Positions 15,089 to 22,466 of a DNA stretch of 24,421 nucleotides are shown here, piece by piece (the first letter of the stretch is position 1; every line of letters starts with the position of its first letter). Below the pieces are notes generated by a model. It was not told the DNA's origin. It saw only the letters and a list, made by a program, of their open reading frames with translations, and made no database searches. The DNA is from DATMGU01 sp035555315 (GTDB lineage: Bacteria; Pseudomonadota; Alphaproteobacteria; ATCC43930; CGMCC-115725), in NCBI GenBank assembly GCA_035555315.1, contig DATMGU010000084.1, forward strand, positions 1-24,421, read 5' to 3'. A program made the translations under genes and the position numbers.

Positions 15089-16510
15089 TTAAGGGGTATT
15101 GCGCCGGCCGAGCACGGCGCGGTCGCTGACGAAACGCTGGACCGCCGCCAGATCGGCCGGCAGGCGGTTGATCCGCTCCGGCCGGTCCAAGAGGTCGGCC
15201 ATGGCCGGCGGCAAGGCCGGATGGATGCCCGTCGCTTCGGTCACCACCTCGGGAAACTTCGCGGGATGCGCGCTGGCGAGTGCCACCATCGGCGTGCCGT
15301 TGTGCCGGCCGAGGGCCCGTGCCGCCGCGACCGCGATGGCGCTGTGCGGGTCCAGGATCTCGCCGGTCTCGGCATAGACGCGGGCGATCATGGCACCGGT
15401 CGCCGCGTCGTCGACCCGGTGGGCGGAGATCGCCTCGCGTACCCGCTGCCAGCGACCGTGATCCTCCGGCAGGCTGCCGGTCGCCCGGAATGCCGCCATC
15501 GCGGCGGCGACCGCGGCGCCGTCGCCACCGGCCACGTCGTGATAGAGGCGTTCGAAATTGCTGGAGACCTGGATATCCATGCTCGGGCTGAAACTGGGTT
15601 CGACCGTCGAGACCGCCATGCGGCCGGTCTCGACGTAACGATACAGGATATCGTTACGGTTGGTGCCGATCACCAGTTGCTCGATCGGCAATCCCATGCG
15701 GCGCGCGACCCAGCCGGCATAGACATTGCCGAAATTGCCGGTCGGCACGGCGAAGGACACCGGTCGATCCGGCGCGCCCAACGCCACGGCGGCGGCGAAG
15801 TAATAGGCGGTCTGGACGAGAATCCGGGCCCAATTGATCGAGTTCACCGCCGACAAGTTCAGCCGATGCCGGAACCCGGCATCGCCGAACATCGCCTTCA
15901 CCAGATCCTGGCAATCGTCGAAAGTGCCGTCGACGGCGATGGTCCAGACGTTCGGTGCCTCGACCGTGGTCATTTGCCGCCGCTGCACCTCCGAGGTGCG
16001 GCCCTGCGGATAGAGGATGAAGATATCGACCGAGGCACGATCCCGGCAGGCCTCGATCGCGGCGGAGCCGGTATCGCCCGAGGTGGCCCCGACGATGGTG
16101 ACCCGCTCACCACGCCGGGTCAGCACCTGGTCGAACAGCCGCCCCAGCACCTGCAACGCCATATCCTTGAAGGCCAGGGTGGGCCCATGAAACAGCTCGA
16201 GCAGCCAATCATGGGTGCCGAGCTGGCGCAGCGGCACCACCGCCGGATGGCCGAACCCGGCATAGGCCTCGGTAACGAGCCGGGTGAGATCCGCCGGCGC
16301 GATGGCGTCGCCGACGAAAGGCTGCATGACGGCGGCGGCGAGCTCCGGATAGCTCAACCGGCCCATCGCCCGGATCTCGTCGGCGGTGAAGACCGGCCAG
16401 CTCGCCGGCACATAAAGCCCGCCATCGGGGGCGAGCCCGGCCAGCAACACGTCTTCGAAGCCGAGTTCGGGCTGGGTATCGGGGGCGGATCGGGTGCTGA
16501 TGTAGCGCAA
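15089..16510 (-). CDS. thrC: Threonine synthase
   Basis: Converts O-phospho-L-homoserine to L-threonine with pyridoxal phosphate (EC 4.2.3.1). The N-terminal RYISTR and DVLLAGLAPDGGLYVP motifs are those of the long bacterial/fungal class. The PLP lysine is Lys115 in GPTLAFKDMALQ, with the phosphate-binding GATSGDTGSAA at about 141-151. The start is uncertain: no ATG or GTG fits, the family's MRYISTR start would be a TTG at 16508-16510 (473 residues), and another TTG at 16543 would add 11 residues. Neither has a strong Shine-Dalgarno site. It heads the thrC-M16 peptidase-GNAT series. In related genomes I expect it to follow SURF1 closely; here about 3.3 kb intervenes. Confidence 0.95.
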   Translation of the reverse strand: MRYISTRSAPDTQPELGFEDVLLAGLAPDGGLYVPASWPVFTADEIRAMGRLSYPELAAAVMQPFVGDAIAPADLTRLVTEAYAGFGHPAVVPLRQLGTHDWLLELFHGPTLAFKDMALQVLGRLFDQVLTRRGERVTIVGATSGDTGSAAIEACRDRASVDIFILYPQGRTSEVQRRQMTTVEAPNVWTIAVDGTFDDCQDLVKAMFGDAGFRHRLNLSAVNSINWARILVQTAYYFAAAVALGAPDRPVSFAVPTGNFGNVYAGWVARRMGLPIEQLVIGTNRNDILYRYVETGRMAVSTVEPSFSPSMDIQVSSNFERLYHDVAGGDGAAVAAAMAAFRATGSLPEDHGRWQRVREAISAHRVDDAATGAMIARVYAETGEILDPHSAIAVAAARALGRHNGTPMVALASAHPAKFPEVVTEATGIHPALPPAMADLLDRPERINRLPADLAAVQRFVSDRAVLGRRNTP

Positions 16511-16689
16511 GTTCGGGAAATCCGTGACAAGGACGCGGGTCAATACCGCGCCGGGACCACCCTATCGCCGGGGTCGTAGCGTCGCAACTGCGCGGGAGGG
16601 ATGGGTGGGGTGCGACGGGGCCGTCCGAGGCGACGGCGGGCGGCGCGGGAGGCTGTCAGGTGCCGGGCGGTCCGAGCTTGATCCGAATA

Positions 16690-16704
16690 GTTCTTCTTTT
16701 GTTC
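16690..16704 (+). promoter_or_regulatory. LexA-like box GTTC-N7-GTTC
   Basis: GTTCTTCTTTTGTTC matches the alphaproteobacterial LexA operator GTTC-N7-GTTC exactly. Its right end supplies a TTGTTC -35-like hexamer (16699-16704), with TGATAA (16723-16728) 18 bases on. This would make a plus-strand promoter overlapped by the operator, about 130 bases before the first paralogue. The motif is short: it is expected by chance less than once (about 0.7) in a window this size on two strands. Its place in the only long intergenic gap is what makes it credible. Confidence 0.55.
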
Positions 16705-16841
16705 CATTTCCTGATGGCGCGGTGATAAGGTGTGGATAGGCAGGACATCCAGGACAAAGACGCTGCCGCAGCACCCTCAAAGTACATGTCGATCGCATCG
16801 ACCCTCCCAATTGATACATTTTTCATTTGCCCCGAAAAGAA

Positions 16842-16851
16842 GGAGGGGAGG
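16842..16851 (+). promoter_or_regulatory. Strong Shine-Dalgarno site of the first paralogue
   Basis: GGAGGGGAGG ends eight bases before ATG 16860, which fixes that start and indicates efficient translation. Confidence 0.8.
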
Positions 16852-16859
16852 TATCTTGA

Positions 16860-17522
16860 ATGTCGAAAGAATCGCAGCACTATGTCCTTGATTTTATCAA
16901 GTCAGGCTTAGAGTCGGACGGCTTTCTTCATAAGGCCGGTCAGATTTATGTTAAAAATTTTGATAAAAATTGGAGAGGTTGGATCGCTCTTTCCAGTGGA
17001 TCATCGTCTATCTCCCCCAGAATAGGCGTCATGAATTTAGAGATTCACGACGCCCTTTATCATGTGCTTAAGGAGGTTTACGCAGCGCCAGATAATAGCC
17101 CCAAAAAAACCAACCTCGGGCCGCCAACAGTGATGACCTTACTGGCAGAGCTTATTGGTGACCCCGGCGCCGTCTCAAGAACAGCGTCCTGGAGTAACCT
17201 CAATGATTATCCGGCTGAGACCGCTGCGAAAGATCTCATGGAGGCTATACGGGAAAAGGGGTACGAATTCATCCGATCGAATCTTACGCTCGAATCATTG
17301 ACGGAAAGCGCACTCCACTACAACAAATTTGGCCACGCTCAACAATACTCGACCCCAATACTCCTGATGCGGCTGGGGAAAGTCGACCTATTGAACAAAT
17401 TTGTTAAGCCATGCCACGATCAATACGATGAAAAATTTCAAAACATGGCCGTTTTGTACAAGACGTACATAAATAAGATGGCGGAACACCTAAACTTCGA
17501 CGCTGACAAGATCGAATGGTAG
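16860..17522 (+). CDS. Hypothetical protein, first of two tandem paralogues (low-GC island)
   Basis: A 220-residue soluble protein of unknown function, with no signal peptide or membrane segment. The N-terminal third (VLDFIKSGLESDGF, then YVKNFDKNWRGWIAL, then SPRIGVMNLEIHDALYHV) has the pattern 'long helix, GF, charged strand' seen in DUF4304-like and some toxin-immunity proteins; that likeness is weak and from memory. The rest is mostly helical and includes GYEFIRSNLTLESLTESAL, YSTPILLMRLGK and the C-terminal KMAEHLNFDADKIEW. About half its residues match the next gene's product. Codon use is clearly more AT-rich than the neighbours, and it runs against the surrounding operon, both signs of acquisition. 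A LexA-like box lies upstream. Confidence 0.85.
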   Translation: MSKESQHYVLDFIKSGLESDGFLHKAGQIYVKNFDKNWRGWIALSSGSSSISPRIGVMNLEIHDALYHVLKEVYAAPDNSPKKTNLGPPTVMTLLAELIGDPGAVSRTASWSNLNDYPAETAAKDLMEAIREKGYEFIRSNLTLESLTESALHYNKFGHAQQYSTPILLMRLGKVDLLNKFVKPCHDQYDEKFQNMAVLYKTYINKMAEHLNFDADKIEW

Positions 17523-17560
17523 ATCTCGCCATCCCTACGCCCCCAGATACCGCCGCTCCG
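17517..17560. repeat. Duplicated 3' end of the M32 carboxypeptidase gene (copy 1)
   Basis: Just after the first paralogue's stop, the minus strand encodes ERRYLGA followed by TAG, the same last seven residues and stop as the intact carboxypeptidase gene ending at 18296. Similarity to copy 2 starts inside the paralogue coding end and stops abruptly after CCGCTCC at about 17560. This stretch is therefore a leftover of a duplication or insertion event. Confidence 0.85.
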
Positions 17561-17584
17561 CCGGTGATCATGCGGATCCAGATC

Positions 17585-18283
17585 ATGTCGAATTCAGGCC
17601 TCACCATCTCCGAAAAGCCAAATAAGACCGTATCTAACCTGATGAAATTTTCGCTTGAGGAAGATGGGTTTACTCGAAAAATTCCTGACGTTTTCGTCAA
17701 AGACATAGATAAAAAATGGCGAGGATGGATTGTGCTTGAGAATGGCCCCTCCTCGTTTTCGCCGCGCGTTGGAATCATAAATTTCGAGATAAACGACGCC
17801 CTCTACCATGTGGCCAAGCAAGTCTATACGGAGCCCTATAACAACATCAAAAAATCCATCATCGGGCCGGCGACAGTGATGGCGTCACTCAGCGAACTGA
17901 TCGGTGACCCTGTCGAGGTTTACAAGGTGGCATCATGGTGCCACCTGAAAGACCATCCACCTGAGAAGGTCGCGGATGATCTCGTCGCTCGTATCCGGGA
18001 CCAGGGATACGAGTTCATCCAGTCGAACCTCACGTTGGAAGCCCTCGCGGAAAGTGCCCTGCGCTATAATGTGTTCATCCACGCTCAGCGGTATTCCACC
18101 CCGGCATTACTGATGCGCCTGGGGAAAACCGATAGTTTGAACAGGTTCATCCAGGAATGCGTGCGCTTCCAAAGGCCGGAAGTTCAGAGTCCCGAGTATC
18201 AAAAGTATGCCGGTCTCTATCAGCTCTATATCACCAAGATGGCGGAATACCTGAACTTCGACGCCGACAAGATCGAATGGTAG
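17585..18283 (+). CDS. Hypothetical protein, second tandem paralogue
   Basis: A 232-residue paralogue of the preceding protein, sharing DGF, DKKWRGWIVLENG, SPRVGIINFEINDALYHV, ELIGDP, GYEFIQSNLTLEALAESAL, YSTPALLMRLGK and an almost identical end KMAEYLNFDADKIEW. The 3' 100 bases are nearly identical between the two genes while the middles have diverged. ATG 17585 gives a length matching the first protein; ATG 17570 and 17516 are other possible starts, and none has a strong ribosome-binding site. It is a little less AT-rich than its sister. It converges with the carboxypeptidase gene, with only 12 bases between stop codons. Function unknown. Confidence 0.82.
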   Translation: MSNSGLTISEKPNKTVSNLMKFSLEEDGFTRKIPDVFVKDIDKKWRGWIVLENGPSSFSPRVGIINFEINDALYHVAKQVYTEPYNNIKKSIIGPATVMASLSELIGDPVEVYKVASWCHLKDHPPEKVADDLVARIRDQGYEFIQSNLTLEALAESALRYNVFIHAQRYSTPALLMRLGKTDSLNRFIQECVRFQRPEVQSPEYQKYAGLYQLYITKMAEYLNFDADKIEW

Positions 18284-18322
18284 ATCTCATCATCCCTACG
18301 CGCCTAAATACCGCCGCTCCAA
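18281..18322. repeat. 3' end of the M32 carboxypeptidase gene (copy 2, in place)
   Basis: This is the functional counterpart of the copy at 17517-17560. The two stretches agree over about 40 bases with roughly six differences, spanning the paralogue stop, the short spacer and the last codons of the carboxypeptidase on the other strand. The centre-to-centre distance of about 763 bp equals one paralogue unit. Confidence 0.85.
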
Positions 18323-19822
18323 ATGCCCCCGGAACACCGCCGCGTCGAGCGGCCTGCCGGTCGCCTCGGTCAGCAGCTGCGTGGCACTGATCGACGAGGC
18401 GCGGCCGTGGACGTGGCGGCGTAGCCAGTCGAGCAGCGGGGCGAAGTTGCCGCGCGCGATGCCGGGGCGAAGATCGGGCACCGCCTGGCAGGCCGCCTGG
18501 AACAATTGCGCGGCGGTCATGGCGCCCAGCGTATAGGTCGGGAAATAGCCCCACAGCCCGCAATACCAGTGGATGTCCTGCAGGCACCCGTCGGCATCGT
18601 CCGGCGGCGCGGTGCCGACCAGGGCCAGCATGCCCTCACGCCAGGCGCCGGGCAGGTCGCGGGGGGCGAGGTCGCCGGAGATCATCGCCTGTTCGAGGCG
18701 ATAGCGCAGGATGACATGCGCGGGATAGGTCACCTCGTCCGCATCGACGCGGATCAGGCTGCGCGCGACCCGGGTGTTGGCGCGGTAGAGATTGTCCGCG
18801 TCCCAGGTCGGGCCGCTGCCGCCGCCCCCGCTGCCACCACCGAACGCGTCGCGCAGGATCGGGGCGGCGAATTCCAGAAATTCGCGGCTGCGGCAGACCT
18901 GCATTTCGATCAGTAGCGACTGGCTTTCATGCACGCTCATGCCCCGCGCGCGGCCGACCGGCTGGCGGCGCCAAGCCACGGGCAGGCCGCGCTCATAGAG
19001 GGCATGGCCGGTCTCATGCAGTACGCCCATCAGCGCGCGGCCGAAATCGGCCTCGTCATAGCGGGTGGTGATCCGCACATCGTCGGGCGTGCCGCCGCAG
19101 AACGGATGCGCGCTGACATCGAGGCGACCATGCTCGAAATCGAACCCCAGCGCCGCCATCAGCTTCTGGCCGACCTTGCGCTGCGCTTCGACCGGAAACG
19201 GCCCTGCGAGCGCCAGCGGCGGCGGGGCGGCGGCCTGGCGCTCCAGCGCCGTGGCGATGCAGCCGGGCAGGAACGCCGCCAGATCGTCGAACAGCGGGTC
19301 GATCACGGCGGCGCTGCCATCCGGTTCGTAGCCATCGAGCAGCGCGTCGTAGAGCGACCGGCCGAGGGCTGCGGCTTTCGCGGCACCAACCTCCCGCGTC
19401 AGCCGCAATACCTCTTCCAGATGCGGCAGCACCCGGGCGAAATCATTGGCCGGCCGGGCCTCGCGCCAGACCATCTCGCAGGTCGACGCCGCCTTGGAAC
19501 TCGCCTCGACCAAATCCGTCGGCGTCGCGGTCGCGTGCCGCCAGTCGCGCCGCATCTCGGCGAGATTGGCGCGCTGCCAGGCATCCAGGTCGTTCTGGCC
19601 CTCGGCCGCCCCGAACAGGTCGTCCAGCGCCGCATCGGTCAGGATCTCGTGGCAGACCAGCTTCAAGGTCGCCAGTTGCTCCGACCGCGCCTCGGCGCCG
19701 CCGGTCGGCATCATGGTGGCGTGATCCCAGCCCAGCACGGCCGCGGCCTCATCGAGCGCGCCAAGCCTCCGGAACCGCGCTTCGAGCCGGCCGTAAGCGG
19801 TGGCGGTGGCAGGTGCGATCAA
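18296..19822 (-). CDS. M32 family metallocarboxypeptidase
   Basis: A 508-residue thermostable carboxypeptidase 1 (Taq) type enzyme that removes C-terminal residues from peptides using a metal ion. The HETGH motif is at residues 269-273 (GVLHETGHALYERGLP), followed by the MSVHESQSL segment that supplies the third ligand region (about 295-303). Other family marks are AAAVLGWDHATMMP at 27-40 and DDVRITTRYDE near 247-257. No signal peptide is present. The start is a TTG at 19820-19822 whose bases overlap the SURF1 stop (TTGA), so translation is probably coupled. It ends 12 bases from the second paralogue. Its last seven codons plus stop are duplicated at 17517-17560. Confidence 0.95.
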   Translation of the reverse strand: MIAPATATAYGRLEARFRRLGALDEAAAVLGWDHATMMPTGGAEARSEQLATLKLVCHEILTDAALDDLFGAAEGQNDLDAWQRANLAEMRRDWRHATATPTDLVEASSKAASTCEMVWREARPANDFARVLPHLEEVLRLTREVGAAKAAALGRSLYDALLDGYEPDGSAAVIDPLFDDLAAFLPGCIATALERQAAAPPPLALAGPFPVEAQRKVGQKLMAALGFDFEHGRLDVSAHPFCGGTPDDVRITTRYDEADFGRALMGVLHETGHALYERGLPVAWRRQPVGRARGMSVHESQSLLIEMQVCRSREFLEFAAPILRDAFGGGSGGGGSGPTWDADNLYRANTRVARSLIRVDADEVTYPAHVILRYRLEQAMISGDLAPRDLPGAWREGMLALVGTAPPDDADGCLQDIHWYCGLWGYFPTYTLGAMTAAQLFQAACQAVPDLRPGIARGNFAPLLDWLRRHVHGRASSISATQLLTEATGRPLDAAVFRGHLERRYLGA

Positions 19823-20568
19823 TCCTTGTCGGCCTCCGAGCCAGGTTTGCGGTAGTGATAGACGAAGTAGACCACGACCAGCGCCACCGCCAACATGTAC
19901 CAGGTGATGGCGTATTGCAGATGATCGTTCGGCAGCGAAATGCGCGTCTGGCCGCCCATCGGATAGCCGCCCGGATTGGCCGCGGCCCCTGCCTCGATGA
20001 AGAACGGCAGCACCTTGTCGAGATAGCCCGCCCCGGCCATGGCGGCGGGATCGACCCAGAACCAGAAATTCTCCGCCGGGCGATTGGTCGGCACGATGAA
20101 ACCGGTCGGCGTCACCGGAACGCGCAGCACGCCATCGATCTCGACCGGACCGGTGAGTTGGCCTACCGCCCGGGTCGCCGGGTCCTTCTGCTTGTCCGGA
20201 ACCCAGCCGCGATTGACCAGCAGCAGCGAGCCGTCGGCCAGGCGCAGCGGCGTGACGATCTGGAAGCCCTCATTGCCGCGCGGCGACAAGGCGCCGACAT
20301 AGAATTCCTTGTCGTTGAGAAATGTCCCGCCGGTGCTCACCCGATGGAAATCGAGCGGCCGCGCCTCGGCCAGGCTATGGGGCAGCGGCGTCGGGTCGGC
20401 ATGGATCGCCGCTTCGCGCGCGTTGATCAGGCCGGTCTTCCAGGCGAGGCGCTGCACCTGCCAGGTCCCGAGGCCAAGCATCAGCAGCACCGCGGGAATG
20501 GTGAACAGGGTCGGCCAGAGGGTAAAACGGAACCGCCCGCCGATCACGGGCGCCGACAGCACGATCAT
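19819..20568 (-). CDS. SURF1 family cytochrome oxidase assembly protein
   Basis: A 249-residue inner-membrane protein that helps insert heme a into subunit I of the aa3-type cytochrome c oxidase. Two membrane segments flank a periplasmic domain: the first is at about 20-40 (FTIPAVLLMLGLGTWQVQRLAWK, with the conserved GTWQVQR) and the second is near the C-terminus (YAITWYMLAVALVVVYFVYHYR). NRGWVP and RPAENFWFWVDP are family motifs in the loop. ATG 20566-20568 is used; a GTG three codons upstream (20577) is equally possible. It lies downstream of DUF983 and coxC on the same strand and overlaps the carboxypeptidase start. Confidence 0.94.
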   Translation of the reverse strand: MIVLSAPVIGGRFRFTLWPTLFTIPAVLLMLGLGTWQVQRLAWKTGLINAREAAIHADPTPLPHSLAEARPLDFHRVSTGGTFLNDKEFYVGALSPRGNEGFQIVTPLRLADGSLLLVNRGWVPDKQKDPATRAVGQLTGPVEIDGVLRVPVTPTGFIVPTNRPAENFWFWVDPAAMAGAGYLDKVLPFFIEAGAAANPGGYPMGGQTRISLPNDHLQYAITWYMLAVALVVVYFVYHYRKPGSEADKD

Positions 20569-20625
20569 AATGCGCACTCGGTCATTTCGGGTCTGTGTAC
20601 CATATGGGTCGCAGCGGCGCGCGGA

Positions 20626-21015
20626 TCAGGGGTCGACGCCCTTGTCCATGCCGCGCACGCGGTATTGCTGGGCGATCAGCCCGGCCTTGACCCAGCGCAG
20701 CAGGACGATCGAGCCGACGAGAATGGTCGGGCCCCACAACACGATATGCAGCCAGAGCGGCGGGCTGAACGTCACCTCGACCCAGAAGGCGAGGCCGATC
20801 ACGATGGCGCCCAGGATCAGGATGACGAAGGCCGAGGCCCCGTCGCCGGCATCATTGGCCGAGAGATCCAGGCCGCACACCGAACAGCTCGGCCGCACAT
20901 CCAAGAGCCCGCTATAGAGTGGCCCCTTGCCGCAGCGCGGGCACCGGCAGCGCAGGGCCGCCGTCAGGATCGAAGCCGACGCGCCGTCGTCCCAGCGGTC
21001 TGTCGGCCCCGTCAC
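20626..21015 (-). CDS. DUF983 membrane protein with zinc-ribbon cysteines
   Basis: A 129-residue DUF983 protein. The N-terminus has a zinc-ribbon-like set of cysteines, CPRC at 25-28 and CSVC at 44-47. Two hydrophobic segments follow (about 60-80 and 85-107). DUF983 genes are regularly found beside coxC in alphaproteobacteria and are thought to take part in oxidase assembly or metal supply, but the role is not established. The start is GTG 21015. The gene lies nine bases after coxC and 57 bases before SURF1, so all three are probably co-transcribed. Confidence 0.92.
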   Translation of the reverse strand: MTGPTDRWDDGASASILTAALRCRCPRCGKGPLYSGLLDVRPSCSVCGLDLSANDAGDGASAFVILILGAIVIGLAFWVEVTFSPPLWLHIVLWGPTILVGSIVLLRWVKAGLIAQQYRVRGMDKGVDP

Positions 21016-21024
21016 GAAGGGTGC

Positions 21025-21846
21025 TTACTGCGCGCCCGCCCCCGACCCGCCGCCCCAGCAATAGACGCAGACGAACAGGAACAGCCAGACGACATCGACG
21101 AAATGCCAGTACCAGGCCGCCGCCTCGAAGCCGAAATGGTGATCCGGCTTGAAATCGCCGCGATAGGCGCGGAACCAGCAGACCGCCAGGAAGATGGTAC
21201 CGACCATGACATGGAAGCCGTGGAAGCCGGTCGCCATGAAGAAGGTGGCGCCGAAGATGTTGCCGCCGAACGAGAAGGCGGCATCGCTGTATTCGATCGC
21301 CTGCAACGTGGTGAAGGACAGGCCCAACAGCACGGTGATGCCGAGGCCCTGCAATACGCCGCGCCGATCGCCCTCGATCATCGAATGATGCGCCCAAGTG
21401 ACGGTCGTGCCGGACAGCAGCAGGATCAGGGTATTGAGGAAGGGCAGGTGGAACGGGTCGAACGGCGTGATGCCCTTGGGCGGCCAGACACCACCGGTCG
21501 CCGCCTTGGGAAACAGGCTCGAATCGAAGAACGCCCAGAAGAACGCGACGAAGAACATGACCTCCGACGCGATGAACAAGGTCATGCCGTAGCGCAGGCC
21601 CAGCTGGACGATCGGCGTGTGGAAGCCCTGATAGGTGCCCTCGTTGATGACGTCGCGCCACCACAAGGCCATGCAGGCCAGCACGCAGAGAAAGCCGGCC
21701 AGCAACAGTTCCCAGCCATGCCCATGCATCCACAGCACGGCACCGACCGCCATCAGGCCGGCGGAAAGCGCCGAAACCAACGGCCAGGGGCTGGGACTGA
21801 CCAGGTGATATTGGTGCTTGGGATGGCTGACGGTGGTTTCGCTCAT
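21025..21846 (-). CDS. coxC: Cytochrome c oxidase subunit III
   Basis: A 273-residue integral membrane protein with seven hydrophobic segments, the third core subunit of the aa3-type oxidase, which stabilises subunit I and bears bound lipid. It starts MSETTVSHPKHQYHLVSPSPWP, a typical subunit III N-terminus. Conserved pieces are ASEVMFFVAFFWAFFDSSLFP (with the membrane Glu), GTTVTWAHHSMIEGDR and ATGFHGFHVMVGTIFL, and it ends in the YWHFVDVVWLFLFVCVYCWG helix. It lies between ctaG (upstream) and DUF983 (downstream) on the minus strand. Confidence 0.97.
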   Translation of the reverse strand: MSETTVSHPKHQYHLVSPSPWPLVSALSAGLMAVGAVLWMHGHGWELLLAGFLCVLACMALWWRDVINEGTYQGFHTPIVQLGLRYGMTLFIASEVMFFVAFFWAFFDSSLFPKAATGGVWPPKGITPFDPFHLPFLNTLILLLSGTTVTWAHHSMIEGDRRGVLQGLGITVLLGLSFTTLQAIEYSDAAFSFGGNIFGATFFMATGFHGFHVMVGTIFLAVCWFRAYRGDFKPDHHFGFEAAAWYWHFVDVVWLFLFVCVYCWGGGSGAGAQ

Positions 21847-21865
21847 CGTCTGGGGACTCTTCTAC

Positions 21866-21895
21866 GGGGTGCGGGTCTAGGGGGTGCGGGTCGTT
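21866..21895. repeat. 15-bp tandem duplication across the ctaG stop codon
   Basis: GGGGTGCGGGTC occurs at 21866-21877 and 21881-21892 in a 15-base period. On the minus strand the repeat encodes TRTP, the last residues of CtaG. The stop codon (21877-21879) sits between the copies, so the downstream copy is untranslated. Confidence 0.8.
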
Positions 21896-22464
21896 GGAAC
21901 GTTGATACTCGCCTGCGACTTCGGCGCAGGATTTTTCGCCGGAAAGAACGTGTAGGACAAGGTGATCGTGCTGATGTTCCGGGTGTTCGGGTCGTTCTCG
22001 ATCTCCGGATTGACGAAGAACGTCACCGGCAGCTCCGCCGTCTCGCCGGGCTGCAAGGTCTGCTGGGTGAAGCAGAAGCATTCGATCTTGTCGAAATACA
22101 GCCCGGTGGTCAGCGGCGTCACATTATAGGTGGCGGTGCCGGTCAGCGGCGTCTTGCCCAGATTGGTCGCGCGAAACGTCACCAGCTGCGGCTCGCCCAG
22201 ACGCACGGTCACGTCATGCTGCATGGGCTCGAACCGCCAGGGCAGGCTCGGATCCTTGTCGGCGTTGAACCGCACGGTAATCGTCCGGCCGTTCGCCGCC
22301 GCGCCGGGGGCGGCGTCGGCGCGCTGCGTCGTGCCGTCGAAGCCGGTGGCACTGCAGAACAGGCGATAGAGCGGCACCGATGCGAAGGCGAGACCGACCA
22401 TGGCGAAAACCACGGCGACGAGCGCCGCCGCGGTCCGGCCATGGCGTAAGGGGCGCGCGGCCAT
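21877..22464 (-). CDS. ctaG: Cytochrome c oxidase assembly protein CtaG/Cox11
   Basis: A 195-residue copper chaperone that delivers copper to the CuB site of oxidase subunit I. A single N-terminal membrane anchor covers about 12-35. The conserved SVPLYRLFCSATGF with Cys37 follows it, and the periplasmic immunoglobulin-like domain carries the copper-binding ECFCF motif (Cys129, Cys131) and a C-terminal TITLSYTFF strand. The ATG at 22464 lies two bases from the end of the small membrane protein gene, so the two are tightly coupled. All key residues are present. Confidence 0.96.
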   Translation of the reverse strand: MAARPLRHGRTAAALVAVVFAMVGLAFASVPLYRLFCSATGFDGTTQRADAAPGAAANGRTITVRFNADKDPSLPWRFEPMQHDVTVRLGEPQLVTFRATNLGKTPLTGTATYNVTPLTTGLYFDKIECFCFTQQTLQPGETAELPVTFFVNPEIENDPNTRNISTITLSYTFFPAKNPAPKSQASINVPTTRTP

Positions 22465-22466
22465 CC

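Larger units (their letters stand above)
16511..16859. other. Intergenic region between thrC and the paralogue pair
   Basis: About 320 to 350 bases separate the divergent thrC and first-paralogue genes. The thrC side is very GC-rich. Composition drops sharply at about 16680, where the AT-rich island begins. The region holds the LexA-like box described separately, a possible promoter and the strong ribosome-binding site of the first paralogue. Short open frames here (for example 16786-16911) do not look like real genes. Confidence 0.7.

Noticed and set aside
13160..16579. An 1139-codon open frame on the plus strand across the GNAT, M16 peptidase and thrC genes
   Set aside because: It is antisense to three well-identified genes. 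Its product is rich in Arg, Gly, His, Gln and Asp with no domain, and such long antisense frames are expected in GC-rich DNA.
16786..16911. A 41-codon open frame between the LexA-like box and the first paralogue
   Set aside because: No ribosome-binding site of its own; it overlaps the start of the first paralogue in another frame and ends there, so it is probably chance.
19813..22449. An 878-codon open frame on the plus strand opposite SURF1, DUF983, coxC and ctaG
   Set aside because: Same reason: low-complexity antisense frame across four recognised genes.
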